A DNA stretch of 64,000 nt, from assembly GCF_018861025.1 (NCBI RefSeq), contig NZ_JAHKQH010000023.1, positions 246,762 through 310,761 on the forward strand, written 5' to 3'. This DNA comes from Psychrosphaera sp. B3R10 (GTDB lineage: Bacteria; Pseudomonadota; Gammaproteobacteria; Enterobacterales; Alteromonadaceae). Position 1 is the first letter of the stretch, and every line of letters starts with the position of its first letter. A model generated the notes under the pieces. The model saw only the letters and a list, made by a program, of their open reading frames with translations. It made no database searches and was not told the DNA's origin. Shown here one piece after another: positions 36,762 through 47,308 of this stretch. Position numbers and translations under genes: made by a program.

Positions 36762-37313
36762 TTGATTTCCAAAAATCGTATTGCTTTTCAATTTGTAACC
36801 CTATGTTATAAATTTTCTAATCTAGTTGGGCGTACTATCGCTTGGCTAACACTTACAATGATGTTGCTCATGACCTTAGTTGTTATCTTGCGCTATGCCT
36901 TTAATGTTGGCTCAATTGCCATGCAAGAAGGCGTAATGTATTTGCATGCATTTGTTCTAATGCTTGGCATGGCAACAACCCTAAAAAACGACCAACATGT
37001 TCGCGTTGATATTTTTTATCGAAGAATGAGTTCCAAACATAAACAATCTATCAATGTAATTGGACATTGCTTATTTCTAATCCCGACCTGTATTTTTATC
37101 TTAATGATGAGTTGGGATTATGTTTTACAATCTTGGCAAGTTAGCGAAGGGTCACAAGAAGCCGGTGGGTTACCGATTGTTTACTTACTTAAGTCACTTT
37201 TATTCATTATGCCTTTATTATTAATCCTGCAGGCGTTGGCTGAAGTAGTAGAAATACTTGCTAACAAATTTGGACCCCAACAAATAACCCAAACCACAGA
37301 TAAGGAGGCTTAA
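36762..37313 (+). CDS. TRAP transporter small permease (DctQ type)
   Basis: 183 residues, four membrane helices. The start is TTG 36762 with AGGTGA 5 bases upstream; the next in-frame ATG would remove the first helix. RYAFNVGSIAMQEGVMYLHAF and HVRVDIFYRRM are typical of DctQ. It partners the large permease that starts 2 bp after its stop. Confidence 0.9.
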   Translation: MISKNRIAFQFVTLCYKFSNLVGRTIAWLTLTMMLLMTLVVILRYAFNVGSIAMQEGVMYLHAFVLMLGMATTLKNDQHVRVDIFYRRMSSKHKQSINVIGHCLFLIPTCIFILMMSWDYVLQSWQVSEGSQEAGGLPIVYLLKSLLFIMPLLLILQALAEVVEILANKFGPQQITQTTDKEA

Positions 37314-37315
37314 AG

Positions 37316-38680
37316 ATGGAATGGTTAAGTCTTTTGATGTTCGTTATAGTCTGTGTTGTGCTGATGTTTGGTTATCCTGTAGCGTTTTCTTTGGCTGGAA
37401 CGGCGTTGATCTTCGCTGGTTTTGGTGTGTTATTTGATGTTTTTGATGGCTCGTTGTTAAGCGCACTACCTAGTCGGTTGTATGGCGTGATGACAAATCA
37501 AACATTACTTGCCGTACCGCTATTTGTTTTTATGGGCGTCATGCTCGAAAAATCAAAAATTGCTGAGCAGCTATTGTTAAGTATGACTCAAGTATTTGGC
37601 CGTTTACCAGCGGGAATGGGCATTGCTGTTACTTTAGTTGGTGCCCTAATGGCGGCAAGTACCGGAATTGTCGGAGCAACGGTTGTTACGATGGGCTTGT
37701 TGGCGATACCTACAATGCTAAAAACAGGCTATAAAGAAAGCTACGCGACGGGCGTTGTTGCAGCTACGGGTACATTAGGTCAAATAATCCCACCATCAAT
37801 TGCACTCGTACTACTTGGAGACGTTTTATCTAATGGTTATCAACAGGCGCAATTAGCCCAAGGTAACTTCTCACCCGAAACAATTTCAGTAGGGGATCTG
37901 TTTGCTGGTGCTATTGTACCAGGGGTGATACTAGTGGGTTTGTATCTATTATATTCAATATGTATTGGCCTTTTTAAGCCGGAATGGACACCAAGGCAAA
38001 CAGACGTTGAAAAGGTATCAGTGTCGGTACTAATTAGCAGTCTAATCCCGCCGTTAGTGCTGATCTTTTTGGTATTAGGTTCGATTTTATTTGGCGTTGC
38101 GACACCAACCGAAGCAGCCGGAATTGGTGCTTGTGGTGCTATGCTCATTGCGATGACAAAACGCAGTTTAACCCTAGGGACGTTAAAAGAGGTAATGGCT
38201 TCAACTGTTAGCGTAACGTCAATGGTATTTATGATCCTCATTGGCGCGTCTATATTCTCGCTTGTTTTTCGCGGATTTGGTGGTGAAGAGTTGATCCATA
38301 GTTTGTTTCAAAATATGCCTGGTGGCGTATTTGGCGCAATCTTAATCGTGATGGTGGTAATATTTTTACTCGGCTTTATATTAGACTTCATTGAAATTAC
38401 CTTTGTAGTTGTACCATTAGTTGCTCCGGTTTTGTTTATGATGGGCGTAGATCCAATATGGTTAGGAATAATGATCGCAATAAACCTTCAAACTTCATTT
38501 TTAACCCCCCCGTTTGGCTTTGCATTATTTTATTTGCGCGGCGTGACACCAAAATCTATTCCTACCACCGCTATATACAAAGGCGTAATACCCTTTATTA
38601 TTATGCAAATTTTTATGTTAATTGCCTTGGCGATATGGCCGGAATTAGCAACTGCACTTCCAAACTATATATATGGTTAG
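37316..38680 (+). CDS. TRAP transporter large permease (DctM type)
   Basis: 454 residues with about 12-13 helices. DctM motifs include GYPVAFSLAG near the N-terminus, ASTGIVGATVVTMGLLAIP and GQIIPPSIALVLLGD, and the C-terminal LQTSFLTPPFGFALFYLRG. It couples solute uptake to a sodium gradient, which the nqr pump in this window would supply. Middle gene of a Q-M-P operon. Confidence 0.93.
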   Translation: MEWLSLLMFVIVCVVLMFGYPVAFSLAGTALIFAGFGVLFDVFDGSLLSALPSRLYGVMTNQTLLAVPLFVFMGVMLEKSKIAEQLLLSMTQVFGRLPAGMGIAVTLVGALMAASTGIVGATVVTMGLLAIPTMLKTGYKESYATGVVAATGTLGQIIPPSIALVLLGDVLSNGYQQAQLAQGNFSPETISVGDLFAGAIVPGVILVGLYLLYSICIGLFKPEWTPRQTDVEKVSVSVLISSLIPPLVLIFLVLGSILFGVATPTEAAGIGACGAMLIAMTKRSLTLGTLKEVMASTVSVTSMVFMILIGASIFSLVFRGFGGEELIHSLFQNMPGGVFGAILIVMVVIFLLGFILDFIEITFVVVPLVAPVLFMMGVDPIWLGIMIAINLQTSFLTPPFGFALFYLRGVTPKSIPTTAIYKGVIPFIIMQIFMLIALAIWPELATALPNYIYG

Positions 38681-38700
38681 AGATAGATAAGGAAAAGTTG

Positions 38701-39798
38701 ATGAAAAAATTAGTAGGAAAATTAATAGGCTTAGCGTTTATATCTATGCTGGCGGTATCTTGCGGTGGCGATAAGCAGTCATCTGGCGATGTTGTTAAAA
38801 GCCAAAAAACTTTTAAGTGGAAATTAGTGACAAGTTGGCCTAAAAACTTCCCGGGCCTAGGCACTGCACCAGAAAATTTTGCCAAACTTGTCAATGAGAT
38901 GAGTGGCGGACGATTAACCGTAAAAGTCTACGGCGCTGGTGAAATTGTCCCTGGCTTTGAAGTTTTTGATGCTGTATCGCAAGGCACAGCGCAAATGGGC
39001 CATGCAGCATCGTATTATTGGAAAGGTAAAATGCCTGCAGCACCAATATTTACCGCAATACCATTTGGTTTTAACGCTCAAGAAACGAATGGCTGGTTGC
39101 ATTATGGTGGTGGCATCGAAATGTGGCGTGAATTATACAAACCATTTGGCGTGATCCCGTTTGCTGGCGGTAATACCGGTGTACAAGCCGCGGGGTGGTT
39201 TAAAAAAGAAATAAATAGCGTAGCGGATTTGCAAGGTCTCAAAATTCGGATCCCCGGCCTTGGTGGCGAAGTGATGAAAAAACTTGGTGCGGTACCAGTG
39301 GCTTTAACTGGCGGTGAATTATTTACGTCTTTGCAGTCAGGAGCGATTGATGCAACTGAATGGGTTGGACCATATAATGACCTTGCATTTGGGTTTCATA
39401 AAGTCGCTGAACATTATTATACCTCTGGGTGGCACGAGCCGGGGGCAATGTTAGAATTTACTGTCAATGAAAAAGCGTATAATGAGTTGCCTAAAGACTT
39501 GCAAAAAATAGTGGAAGTGGCGACCCGTGCTATAAATCAAGATATGTTGGATGAATATACGGCACGTAATAATAATGCGATGGAAACGCTAAAAAACAAG
39601 CATGGTGTTGTGTTTAAGTCGTTTCCAAATGACGTGATGGCGGCTTTGAAGCAAGCTTCAAATGAAGTGATTGCAGAGCAAGAAGCAAGTGATGAAACGT
39701 TCGCTAAAATTATGAAATCATATCGACAATTCCAACTACAAGTCTCTGAATATCATAATTTGTCCGAAGTTGAATATTACAAAAATAGAGAACAATAA
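38701..39798 (+). CDS. TRAP substrate-binding lipoprotein (DctP/TakP-like)
   Basis: 365 residues from the ATG at 38701 (AAGGAAAAG upstream); a longer in-frame ORF would run inside dctM. The signal peptide ends in the lipobox LAVSC, so this binding protein is lipid-anchored rather than free. LKIRIPGLGGEVMKKLGAVP and the SGAIDATEWVGPYND block resemble TakP-like proteins that bind 2-oxoacids or lactate. Substrate is inference: a monocarboxylate or 2-oxoacid. 20 bp after dctM. Confidence 0.9.
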   Translation: MKKLVGKLIGLAFISMLAVSCGGDKQSSGDVVKSQKTFKWKLVTSWPKNFPGLGTAPENFAKLVNEMSGGRLTVKVYGAGEIVPGFEVFDAVSQGTAQMGHAASYYWKGKMPAAPIFTAIPFGFNAQETNGWLHYGGGIEMWRELYKPFGVIPFAGGNTGVQAAGWFKKEINSVADLQGLKIRIPGLGGEVMKKLGAVPVALTGGELFTSLQSGAIDATEWVGPYNDLAFGFHKVAEHYYTSGWHEPGAMLEFTVNEKAYNELPKDLQKIVEVATRAINQDMLDEYTARNNNAMETLKNKHGVVFKSFPNDVMAALKQASNEVIAEQEASDETFAKIMKSYRQFQLQVSEYHNLSEVEYYKNREQ

Positions 39799-39912
39799 GA
39801 TAAATTGAAAAAGAATTGGGCTAGTCTGATCTGTTTTTAGTGAATGAACAGGTAAACTTGCCGAAAATTTTGAATGCTTATCAGCACAATACTCAGATAG
39901 GAAATTATAAAG

Positions 39913-41103
39913 ATGGTTATTAAACCGAAAATTCGTGGATTTATTTGCACTAATGCACACCCAGCTGGCTGTGCTGAAAGCGTTAAGCGTCAAATCTCAT
40001 TTGTAAAAGAGCAAGAGTTTGCTGCGAACGGACCAAAAAATGTATTAGTCATTGGTGCATCAACAGGTTACGGCCTAGCGTCACGAATCGTTTCTACGTT
40101 TGGACATGGTGCAAATACATTGGGTATTTTCTTTGAAAAAGAAGGCACTGAAAGAAAAACAGGTTCTGCCGGTTGGTACAACACCGCCGCTTTTCAACAA
40201 GCTGCAGATGAGGCTGGTATCTATTCAAAAAGTATTAACGGCGATGCATTTTCTAATGAAATAAAAGCAAAAACGATTGAAACGATCAAAGCTGATATGG
40301 GCAAAATCGATTTGGTCGTTTATTCACTTGCCTCTCCACGTCGTACAGATCCAAACACGGGCGAAACATATTCTTCAACACTAAAACCGATTGGTAATAG
40401 CGTCACCACTAAAAACTTAAATACGTCTAAACGTATTATTGATGAAGTTTCGGTTGAAGCAGCAAACGAAGATGAAATTGCTAATACAGTTAAAGTCATG
40501 GGTGGCGAAGACTGGGAAATGTGGATTAATGCATTAAAAGATGCTGATGTGTTGTCTGAAGGGTTCAAAACAACAGCTTATACCTATATCGGGAAAAAGC
40601 TGACTTGGCCAATCTACGGTCATGCAACTATTGGTAAAGCGAAAGAAGATCTAGACCGAGCGGTCACAGCAATCCGCACACTTACTGAAGATCTTAAAGG
40701 TGAAGCTTATGTTTCGTCGCTTAATGCCGTTGTCACCCAAGCGAGTTCAGCAATTCCGATTATGCCACTATATATTTCTGCACTTTTCAAAGTGATGAAA
40801 GAAGACGGTACTTACGAAGGCGTTATCCAACAAATTTCTGCATTGTTTAGAGAAAATTTATATGGCGATACACCTCGCTTTGACGATGGTGGTCACTTGT
40901 TCCAAAACTACAAAGAGCTTGAAGACTCGGTACAAGAGCGAGTACAGGCGGTGTGGGACAGTGTTGATACCGACACAATTGACGAAATGACTGACTATGT
41001 TGGCTACCATCAAGAGTTTTTGCACTTGTTTGGTTTCGACTACGACAACGTTGATTATGATGCGGATATAAACCCAGTGGCAGAAATTGCTAACGTCATC
41101 TAA
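39913..41103 (+). CDS. fabV: Trans-2-enoyl-ACP/CoA reductase FabV (NADH)
   Basis: 396 residues, the usual FabV length. The N-terminus IRGFICTNAHPAGC, the NADH loop VIGASTGYGLASR and SPRRTDPNTGE are diagnostic. The active-site Tyr-x8-Lys is YGHATIGKAK; the residue after the Lys is Glu where I recall a second Lys in characterised FabV. It carries out the last step of the fatty-acid elongation cycle and is the triclosan-insensitive alternative to FabI. A strong terminator follows. Confidence 0.93.
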   Translation: MVIKPKIRGFICTNAHPAGCAESVKRQISFVKEQEFAANGPKNVLVIGASTGYGLASRIVSTFGHGANTLGIFFEKEGTERKTGSAGWYNTAAFQQAADEAGIYSKSINGDAFSNEIKAKTIETIKADMGKIDLVVYSLASPRRTDPNTGETYSSTLKPIGNSVTTKNLNTSKRIIDEVSVEAANEDEIANTVKVMGGEDWEMWINALKDADVLSEGFKTTAYTYIGKKLTWPIYGHATIGKAKEDLDRAVTAIRTLTEDLKGEAYVSSLNAVVTQASSAIPIMPLYISALFKVMKEDGTYEGVIQQISALFRENLYGDTPRFDDGGHLFQNYKELEDSVQERVQAVWDSVDTDTIDEMTDYVGYHQEFLHLFGFDYDNVDYDADINPVAEIANVI

Positions 41104-41124
41104 CCTTAGAGCCAATTGCTAATT

Positions 41125-41159
41125 AAAAACCGAGTTTTGACAAAATACTCGGTTTTTTT
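41125..41159 (+). terminator. Terminator of fabV
   Basis: AAAAACCGAGT (41125-41135), 11-base loop, ACTCGGTTTTT (41147-41157), then more T residues. Confidence 0.9.
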
Positions 41160-41459
41160 ATGGAATTGGATTTATCCCAATTAAGATATCTATTTGGGAT
41201 TCTACGTTGAATTTTAACTGAGTGGTTGATTTTTAGCCTACTAATTAGGGTGTTGAGACGCAAATAATGCAAATTTGCGATAGGCAAAAAGGCCGATAAG
41301 ATGCTACAATTTGCGGCTAAATGATGTAGGTGGGTTACGCTTACAAAAAATAAAGATTTTACGGCATTTGATAGTGCATCGAGTGCTAGGCAGTTAGATA
41401 GGAAATTTGATTGCCAAAAAGATTCCATTTCTTCCAACTTAAAATTAGTGCATATGCGT
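41160..41459 (+). promoter_or_regulatory. Upstream region of the nqr operon
   Basis: About 300 bp without a supportable gene. TACAAT at 41305-41310 could be a -10 box, but no matching -35 is at good spacing. A small palindrome GCAAATTTGC lies at 41269-41278. The nqr promoter must be here. Confidence 0.35.
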
Positions 41460-42800
41460 ATGATCAACATAAAAAAAGGTTTGGATCTGCCTATTGAAGG
41501 CGTTCCACAACAAGCCATCCACGATGGTCCAGCAGTTAAAACTGTTGCTACGCTTGGCGAAGAGTACCATGGCATGCGTCCTACGATGCATGTTAAGGTC
41601 GGCGACAGTGTAAAGAAAGGTCAGGTTCTTTTTGTAGATAAAAAGAATGTTGGCGTGAAATTCACTGCCCCTGCAGCCGGTGTAGTCAAGGAAATCAACC
41701 GTGGCGAGAAGCGTGTACTTCAATCAGTAGTGATCGAAGTTTCAGGCGACGAGCAAGTCACATTCGCAAAATATGAGCCTAGCGAGCTAGCTTCTATTGA
41801 ACGTGACAAAGTGGTTGATAATCTAGTCGAATCAGGACAATGGGTTGCGTTACGCACTCGTCCGTTTGACAAGACACCTGCCTTAGACAGCACTCCGTCA
41901 TCAATCTTTGTTTCAGTAACAGACACTAATCCGCTTGCTGCGGACCCAGCAGTCGTTATTGCAGAGCAACAAGAGCTATTCAATGCGGGTTTAACCGTGT
42001 TAAGCCGATTGACTGATGGCAAAATTCACGTATCGAAAAAACCAGGTGCAAACATTACAGCTGAAGCTCCAAATGTTCAATTGCACGAGTTTGGTGGTAA
42101 ACACCCAGCTGGTTTGGTTGGTACCCAGATGCACTTCATTGATGCAGTTTCTGCAAGCAAAGTTGCTTGGCATGTAAACTATCAAGAAGTGATAGCAATT
42201 GGTCACTTGTTTACAACAGGTGAATTAAGCAGTGAGCGTATTATCGCTTTGGCCGGCCCAGTTGTTAAAAATCCTCGTTTGATCCGCACAACTGTGGGCG
42301 CATCAACTGCAGATATTACGGCAGGTGAATTAGAGAGTGGTGAAAACCGTATTATCTCTGGTTCAGTGTTAAGTGGTACTTCAGCGATGGGCGTACACGG
42401 ATATTTGCATCGTTATCATTTGCAAATTTCTGTTATTGCGGAAGGCCGTGAAAAAGAATTTTTGGGTTGGGCGATGCCTGGTTCTAATAAATTCTCGGTT
42501 ACTCGTGCATTCCTAGGCCATTTAACGCCTAAGAAGCTTTTCAAAATGACAACTACGACAAATGGTTCTGACCGTTCAATGGTGCCAATCGGTAACTATG
42601 AACGCATCATGCCTTTAGACGTACTACCAACATTGTTATTACGTGACTTGATCTCTGGCGACACAGATTCAGCACAACAATTGGGTTGTTTGGAATTAGC
42701 AGAAGAAGATTTGGCACTTTGTTCATTTGTTTGCCCTGGCAAATATGAATACGGTTCGATTCTTCGTGATTGCTTGACCACGATTGAAAAAGAGGGCTAA
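41460..42800 (+). CDS. nqrA: Na+-translocating NADH:quinone reductase subunit A
   Basis: 446 residues from the ATG at 41460 ([14 protein letters not shown]), which matches the known NqrA start; GTG 41448 and ATG 41454 are in frame but less likely. [21 protein letters not shown] and [20 protein letters not shown] are characteristic. NqrA is the cytosolic subunit at the quinone end of the complex. First gene of nqrABCDEF-apbE-nqrM; nqrB starts 2 bp after its stop. Confidence 0.96.
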   Translation: MINIKKGLDLPIEGVPQQAIHDGPAVKTVATLGEEYHGMRPTMHVKVGDSVKKGQVLFVDKKNVGVKFTAPAAGVVKEINRGEKRVLQSVVIEVSGDEQVTFAKYEPSELASIERDKVVDNLVESGQWVALRTRPFDKTPALDSTPSSIFVSVTDTNPLAADPAVVIAEQQELFNAGLTVLSRLTDGKIHVSKKPGANITAEAPNVQLHEFGGKHPAGLVGTQMHFIDAVSASKVAWHVNYQEVIAIGHLFTTGELSSERIIALAGPVVKNPRLIRTTVGASTADITAGELESGENRIISGSVLSGTSAMGVHGYLHRYHLQISVIAEGREKEFLGWAMPGSNKFSVTRAFLGHLTPKKLFKMTTTTNGSDRSMVPIGNYERIMPLDVLPTLLLRDLISGDTDSAQQLGCLELAEEDLALCSFVCPGKYEYGSILRDCLTTIEKEG

Positions 42801-42802
42801 TC

Positions 42803-44005
42803 ATGGGTCTTAAAAGTTATTTAGAAAAAATTGAACCTAATTTCGAACCAGGTGGAAAATACGAAAAATGGTACGCTCTGTATGAAGCAGCTGCGACTAT
42901 TTTCTATACGCCTGGTCTTGTTAATAAAGGTCAAACCCACGTTCGTGATAGCGTTGATTTAAAACGTATTATGATCATGGTGTGGTTGGCATTATTCCCA
43001 GCCATGTTTTTTGGTATGTTTAATATTGGCCATCAAGCGGCTGATGCTTTAGCTGCCGGATACTCATTACCTGACACATGGCAGTTTGGGCTGTTTGAAG
43101 CATTAGGCGGATCACTCGCCGGTGACTCAGGCTCCCTGATGAAAATGTTCTACGGTGCTTGTTTCTTCCTACCTATCTATGCAATGGTTTTTCTTGTTGG
43201 TGGGTTCTGGGAAGTTGTATTTGCATCAGTGCGTAAACATGAAGTAAATGAAGGTTTCTTTGTTACTTCAATTTTATTCGCGCTTATCCTTCCAGCGACT
43301 ATTCCACTTTGGCAAGCGGCACTTGGTATTACCTTTGGTGTTGTTGTTGCAAAAGAAATATTTGGTGGTACGGGTCGAAACTTCTTAAACCCTGCATTAG
43401 CGGGTCGTGCGTTTTTGTTCTTCGCTTACCCTGCCGAAATTTCAGGTGATGCAGTGTGGGTTGCCGCTGACGGCTTCTCTGGTGCAACTATGTTAAGTCA
43501 AGCAGCCGCTGGTTCGTTGGACTACAATAACATTGCGCTTTGGACTGAAGCATTTTACGGCTACATTGCTGGTTCTGTAGGTGAAACATCAACACTTGCC
43601 TTGTTAATTGGTGGTTTGTTTATTATTTATCTTCGAATTGCATCTTGGCGCATTGTTGCCGGTGTTGTAATCGGTACAATTTTAACGGCAACTGCATTTA
43701 ATGCGATTGATAGTGCGACTAACCCAATGTTTCAAATGCCTTGGCATTGGCACGTTGTTGTTGGTGGTTTTGCACTTGGTGCATTGTTTATGGCAACAGA
43801 CCCAGTATCGGCGTCATTTACTGATAAAAGTAAATGGGCATATGGCTTGTTAATTGGATTCATGGTTGTAGTTGTTCGAGTTGTGAACCCTGCATTCCCT
43901 GAAGGCATGATGTTAGCTATTTTATTCGCTAACTTATTTGCACCATTGTTCGACTACTTTGTGGTTCAAGGTAACGTAAAACGGAGGCTAGCACGCAATG
44001 TCTAA
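42803..44005 (+). CDS. nqrB: Na+-NQR subunit B
   Basis: 400 residues with about ten membrane helices. SGATMLSQ (about residues 231-238) holds the threonine that carries covalent FMN, attached by ApbE, encoded downstream. Also [20 protein letters not shown]. NqrB binds riboflavin and contributes to the sodium path. Its 3' end overlaps nqrC by 8 bp. Confidence 0.97.
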   Translation: MGLKSYLEKIEPNFEPGGKYEKWYALYEAAATIFYTPGLVNKGQTHVRDSVDLKRIMIMVWLALFPAMFFGMFNIGHQAADALAAGYSLPDTWQFGLFEALGGSLAGDSGSLMKMFYGACFFLPIYAMVFLVGGFWEVVFASVRKHEVNEGFFVTSILFALILPATIPLWQAALGITFGVVVAKEIFGGTGRNFLNPALAGRAFLFFAYPAEISGDAVWVAADGFSGATMLSQAAAGSLDYNNIALWTEAFYGYIAGSVGETSTLALLIGGLFIIYLRIASWRIVAGVVIGTILTATAFNAIDSATNPMFQMPWHWHVVVGGFALGALFMATDPVSASFTDKSKWAYGLLIGFMVVVVRVVNPAFPEGMMLAILFANLFAPLFDYFVVQGNVKRRLARNV

Positions 44006-44762
44006 TAATAAAGAGACTTTTGGCAAAACGGTTGGTTTCGTATTTGCTGTATGTATCGTTTGTGCGGCGCTGGTATCAGTGTCTGCGGTACAACTTAAAC
44101 CTCGTCAAGTAGCCAACAAGCTACTTGATAAACAAACTCTAGTACTTGAAGCTGCAGGCTTACAAGACAAAGCAGCTGGTAACATTGTTGCAACATATAA
44201 TAAATATGTAGAAGCTCGTATGATTGACCTAGAGACTGGTAAATTTGTTGAAGGTAATCCTGATTTATTCGAAGAGCGTCGAAATGCACGTGACCCGAAA
44301 AAATCTGAGAAACTTGCAAATGACCCTGCAGGTATTAATCGTCAAGCAAACGAAGCTGTTATTTACTTGGTTCATGACGATGCCGGTAAAGTTGCTTCGA
44401 TTGTATTACCAATTGTAGGTTCAGGTTTATGGGACTTAATGTATGGTTATGTTGGTCTTGAGGCTGACTTAAACACAGTTAAAAATGTTGTTTATTCAGA
44501 CCATAAAGAAACTCCGGGACTAGGCGCTGAAGTTATGAATCCTAAGTGGAAGGCATTATGGCCTGGCAAAAGGATTTACAACGGTAAAGGTGAGCCTGTG
44601 GTTAACTTAGTTAAAGGTGGTGCAGATGCTAATGATGTTCACGGTGTGGACGCATTATCGGGTGCAACATTAACAAGTAACGGTGTGACTCGTACATTGC
44701 AATTCTGGTTTGGCGAACAAGGTTATAAACCATTTATCGCCGCTAATCGTGGGAGCTTGTAA
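43998..44762 (+). CDS. nqrC: Na+-NQR subunit C
   Basis: 254 residues: one N-terminal helix (about 10-30) and a periplasmic FMN domain. [14 protein letters not shown] near residue 220 is the flavinylation site, with FMN linked to the Thr of SGAT by Apb[10 protein letters not shown] is also typical. Overlaps nqrB by 8 bp, with nqrD 2 bp downstream. Confidence 0.96.
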   Translation: MSNNKETFGKTVGFVFAVCIVCAALVSVSAVQLKPRQVANKLLDKQTLVLEAAGLQDKAAGNIVATYNKYVEARMIDLETGKFVEGNPDLFEERRNARDPKKSEKLANDPAGINRQANEAVIYLVHDDAGKVASIVLPIVGSGLWDLMYGYVGLEADLNTVKNVVYSDHKETPGLGAEVMNPKWKALWPGKRIYNGKGEPVVNLVKGGADANDVHGVDALSGATLTSNGVTRTLQFWFGEQGYKPFIAANRGSL

Positions 44763-44764
44763 TC

Positions 44765-45388
44765 ATGTCTTCAGATGCTAAAAAAGTTTTATCTAGCCCT
44801 ATTGTTGATAACAATCCAATTGCTTTACAAGTTCTTGGTATATGTTCAGCACTAGCGGTGACGAGTTCTATGGCAAACGCGCTAGTTATGACTCTTGCAG
44901 TTGTAATGGTAACAGCGTTTTCAAACTTATTTATCTCTACTATTCGTAACCATATCCCATCAAGTGTACGTATTATTGTGCAGATGGCGATTATTGCGTC
45001 TTTAGTAATTGTTGTAGACCAAGTATTGAAAGCATTCTCTTATCAGTTATCAAAAGAACTTTCGGTATTTGTTGGCCTGATCATCACAAACTGTATCGTT
45101 ATGGGACGTGCTGAAGCTTTTGCTATGAAAGAAAAGCCGATGGTAAGTTTCTTAGACGGTATCGGTAATGGCTTAGGTTATGGCTTTATCTTGATGTTAG
45201 TTGCATTCTTCCGTGAGTTATTTGGCTTTGGTACTATTTTCGGAATCGAAATTTTACCACTAGTTCAAAACGATGGTTGGTATCAAGCTAATGGTCTTTT
45301 GGTATTGCCATTCAGCTCTTTCTTCATCATAGGTTTGATCATTTGGGCAATTCGCCAGTGGAAACCTGAACAAGTAGAGAAGGATTAA
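44765..45388 (+). CDS. nqrD: Na+-NQR subunit D
   Basis: 207 residues, six membrane helices. Cysteines in LGICSALAV and [13 protein letters not shown] match those that, with NqrE, hold the intramembrane iron-sulfur centre. The sequence is related to NqrE in inverted topology. 5 bp before nqrE. Confidence 0.96.
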   Translation: MSSDAKKVLSSPIVDNNPIALQVLGICSALAVTSSMANALVMTLAVVMVTAFSNLFISTIRNHIPSSVRIIVQMAIIASLVIVVDQVLKAFSYQLSKELSVFVGLIITNCIVMGRAEAFAMKEKPMVSFLDGIGNGLGYGFILMLVAFFRELFGFGTIFGIEILPLVQNDGWYQANGLLVLPFSSFFIIGLIIWAIRQWKPEQVEKD

Positions 45389-45393
45389 TCGAA

Positions 45394-46017
45394 ATGGAAT
45401 ATTATTTAAGCCTTTTGGTTAAAACGATCTTTATCGAGAATATCGCGTTATCGTTTTTCCTTGGTATGTGTACATTCTTAGCAGTCTCTAAAAAAGTGAG
45501 CACTGCGATTGGTTTAGGTGTAGCCGTTATTGTCGTATTGGGCATAGCGGTACCAGCTAACCAAGTTATTTATCAAAGCATCTTGGCGCCAGGCGCTTTA
45601 GATGGTGTTTTAGGCATTACAGACCCTACTCAATCTGTTGACTTAAGCTTCTTATCTTTCATTACTTTCATTGGCGTTATTGCGGCACTCGTGCAAATTT
45701 TGGAAATGGCATTAGACAAATACTTCCCGCCGCTTTACAACGCGTTAGGTATTTTCTTACCATTGATTACTGTTAACTGTGCAATTTTTGGTGCGGTTTC
45801 TTTCATGGTTGCCAAGAACTTAGGTTTCGTTGAAAGTGTTGTTTACGGTATCGGTTCAGGTATCGGTTGGGCGCTTGCTATCGTATTGTTGGCAGGTATT
45901 CGTGAGAAAATGAAATATTCAGATGTGCCAGATGGCTTAAAAGGTTTGGGTATTACGTTTATTACTGCAGGATTGATGGCGTTTGGCTTTTTATCCTTCG
46001 GTGGTATCTCGCTTTAA
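45394..46017 (+). CDS. nqrE: Na+-NQR subunit E
   Basis: 207 residues, six membrane helices. [13 protein letters not shown] and [12 protein letters not shown] carry the cysteines paired with those of NqrD for the Fe-S centre. [17 protein letters not shown] is a family signature. A 60-bp gap follows before nqrF. Confidence 0.96.
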   Translation: MEYYLSLLVKTIFIENIALSFFLGMCTFLAVSKKVSTAIGLGVAVIVVLGIAVPANQVIYQSILAPGALDGVLGITDPTQSVDLSFLSFITFIGVIAALVQILEMALDKYFPPLYNALGIFLPLITVNCAIFGAVSFMVAKNLGFVESVVYGIGSGIGWALAIVLLAGIREKMKYSDVPDGLKGLGITFITAGLMAFGFLSFGGISL

Positions 46018-46077
46018 GGTTAATGTCGGCCTCGTGTTTTTACATGGGGCCCTTAGATAAAAAATAAGGAAAAGTCG

Positions 46078-47301
46078 ATGGAAATCGTTCTCGGCGTATC
46101 GATGTTTACCGCAATCGTAGTAGCTTTGGTGTTAGTTATTTTAGTAGCTAAGTCAAAACTAGTATCGACCGGAGATATCACAATTTCAATTAATGGCGAC
46201 GCTGAAAAATCAGTTGTAGCCTCTGCTGGCGGCAAGTTACTTAACGTCCTAGCTGACAAAGGGATCTTTATTCCTTCAGCTTGTGGTGGCGGTGGTACAT
46301 GTGGTCAGTGTCGTGTGCACGTCCATTCAGGTGGTGGCGATATTCTTCCAACTGAAGAAGGTCACATTACTAAACGTGAAGCTAAAGAAGGTTGTCGTCT
46401 ATCTTGTCAGGTAGCGGTTAAACAAGATTTAGATATCGAATTAGAGCCTGAGATTTTTGGTGTTAAGCAGTGGGATTGTGAAGTTATCTCTAATGATAAC
46501 AAAGCAACCTTCATCAAAGAGCTTGTATTAAGAATTCCTGATGGTGAGTCAGTTCCGTTCCGTGCCGGTGGTTATATTCAAATTGCAGCACCTGCGCATC
46601 ACATCAAATATTCTGAATTTGACATTCCTGACGAATATCGTCCGGATTGGGAACGTTTCAACTTCTTTAGCATTGAGTCTAAAGTAGACGAAGAAACGAT
46701 CCGTGCTTATTCAATGGCCAACTACCCAGAAGAAGAAGGCATTATTATGTTGAACGTGCGTATCGCTACGCCGCCACCTAATAACCTAACACTTCCAGCG
46801 GGTAAAATGTCATCGTTCATTTGGAGCCTTAAAGAAGGTGACAAAGTAACGATTTCAGGTCCGTTTGGTGAATTCTTTGCCAAAGACACAGACGCAGAAA
46901 TGGTCTTTGTTGGTGGTGGTGCTGGTATGGCGCCAATGCGTTCACATATCTTTGACCAACTACGTCGATTAAAAACCGACCGTAAGATGAGTTTCTGGTA
47001 TGGCGCTCGTTCTGCCCGTGAAATGTTCTATGTAGAAGATTTCGATATGCTTGCTAAAGAAAATGACAACTTTGAATGGCATGTTGCTTTATCTGATCCA
47101 CAACCAGAAGATAACTGGGAAGGGTACACTGGTTTCATTCATAACGTATTGTTTGAAAACTACCTACGTGATCATGAAGCACCGGAAGATTGTGAGTTCT
47201 ACATGTGTGGTCCTCCAATGATGAACGCTGCCGTTATCAACTTGCTTAAAGATTTAGGCGTTGAAGACGAAAACATCCTTCTTGATGACTTTGGTGGTTA
47301 A
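46078..47301 (+). CDS. nqrF: Na+-NQR subunit F (NADH dehydrogenase, FAD, [2Fe-2S])
   Basis: 407 residues. Membrane anchor (about 3-23), ferredoxin domain with [17 protein letters not shown] and the later Cys of GCRLSCQ, FAD-binding RAYSMANYP, and NADH-binding [15 protein letters not shown] ending in [12 protein letters not shown]. It takes electrons from NADH into the complex. AAGGAAAAG serves as ribosome binding site. Confidence 0.97.
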   Translation: MEIVLGVSMFTAIVVALVLVILVAKSKLVSTGDITISINGDAEKSVVASAGGKLLNVLADKGIFIPSACGGGGTCGQCRVHVHSGGGDILPTEEGHITKREAKEGCRLSCQVAVKQDLDIELEPEIFGVKQWDCEVISNDNKATFIKELVLRIPDGESVPFRAGGYIQIAAPAHHIKYSEFDIPDEYRPDWERFNFFSIESKVDEETIRAYSMANYPEEEGIIMLNVRIATPPPNNLTLPAGKMSSFIWSLKEGDKVTISGPFGEFFAKDTDAEMVFVGGGAGMAPMRSHIFDQLRRLKTDRKMSFWYGARSAREMFYVEDFDMLAKENDNFEWHVALSDPQPEDNWEGYTGFIHNVLFENYLRDHEAPEDCEFYMCGPPMMNAAVINLLKDLGVEDENILLDDFGG

Positions 47302-47308
47302 CCCCCTG

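Noticed and set aside
38458-38700. Upstream in-frame extension of the TRAP binding protein
   Set aside because: It lies inside dctM; the lipoprotein signal and a good ribosome binding site place the start at 38701.
41269-41278. Palindrome GCAAATTTGC upstream of nqrA
   Set aside because: Only 10 bp and AT-centred; likely by chance in this composition.
41123-41575. 150-codon minus-strand ORF before nqrA
   Set aside because: Overlaps the fabV terminator and the start of nqrA, no ribosome binding site, no recognisable motif.
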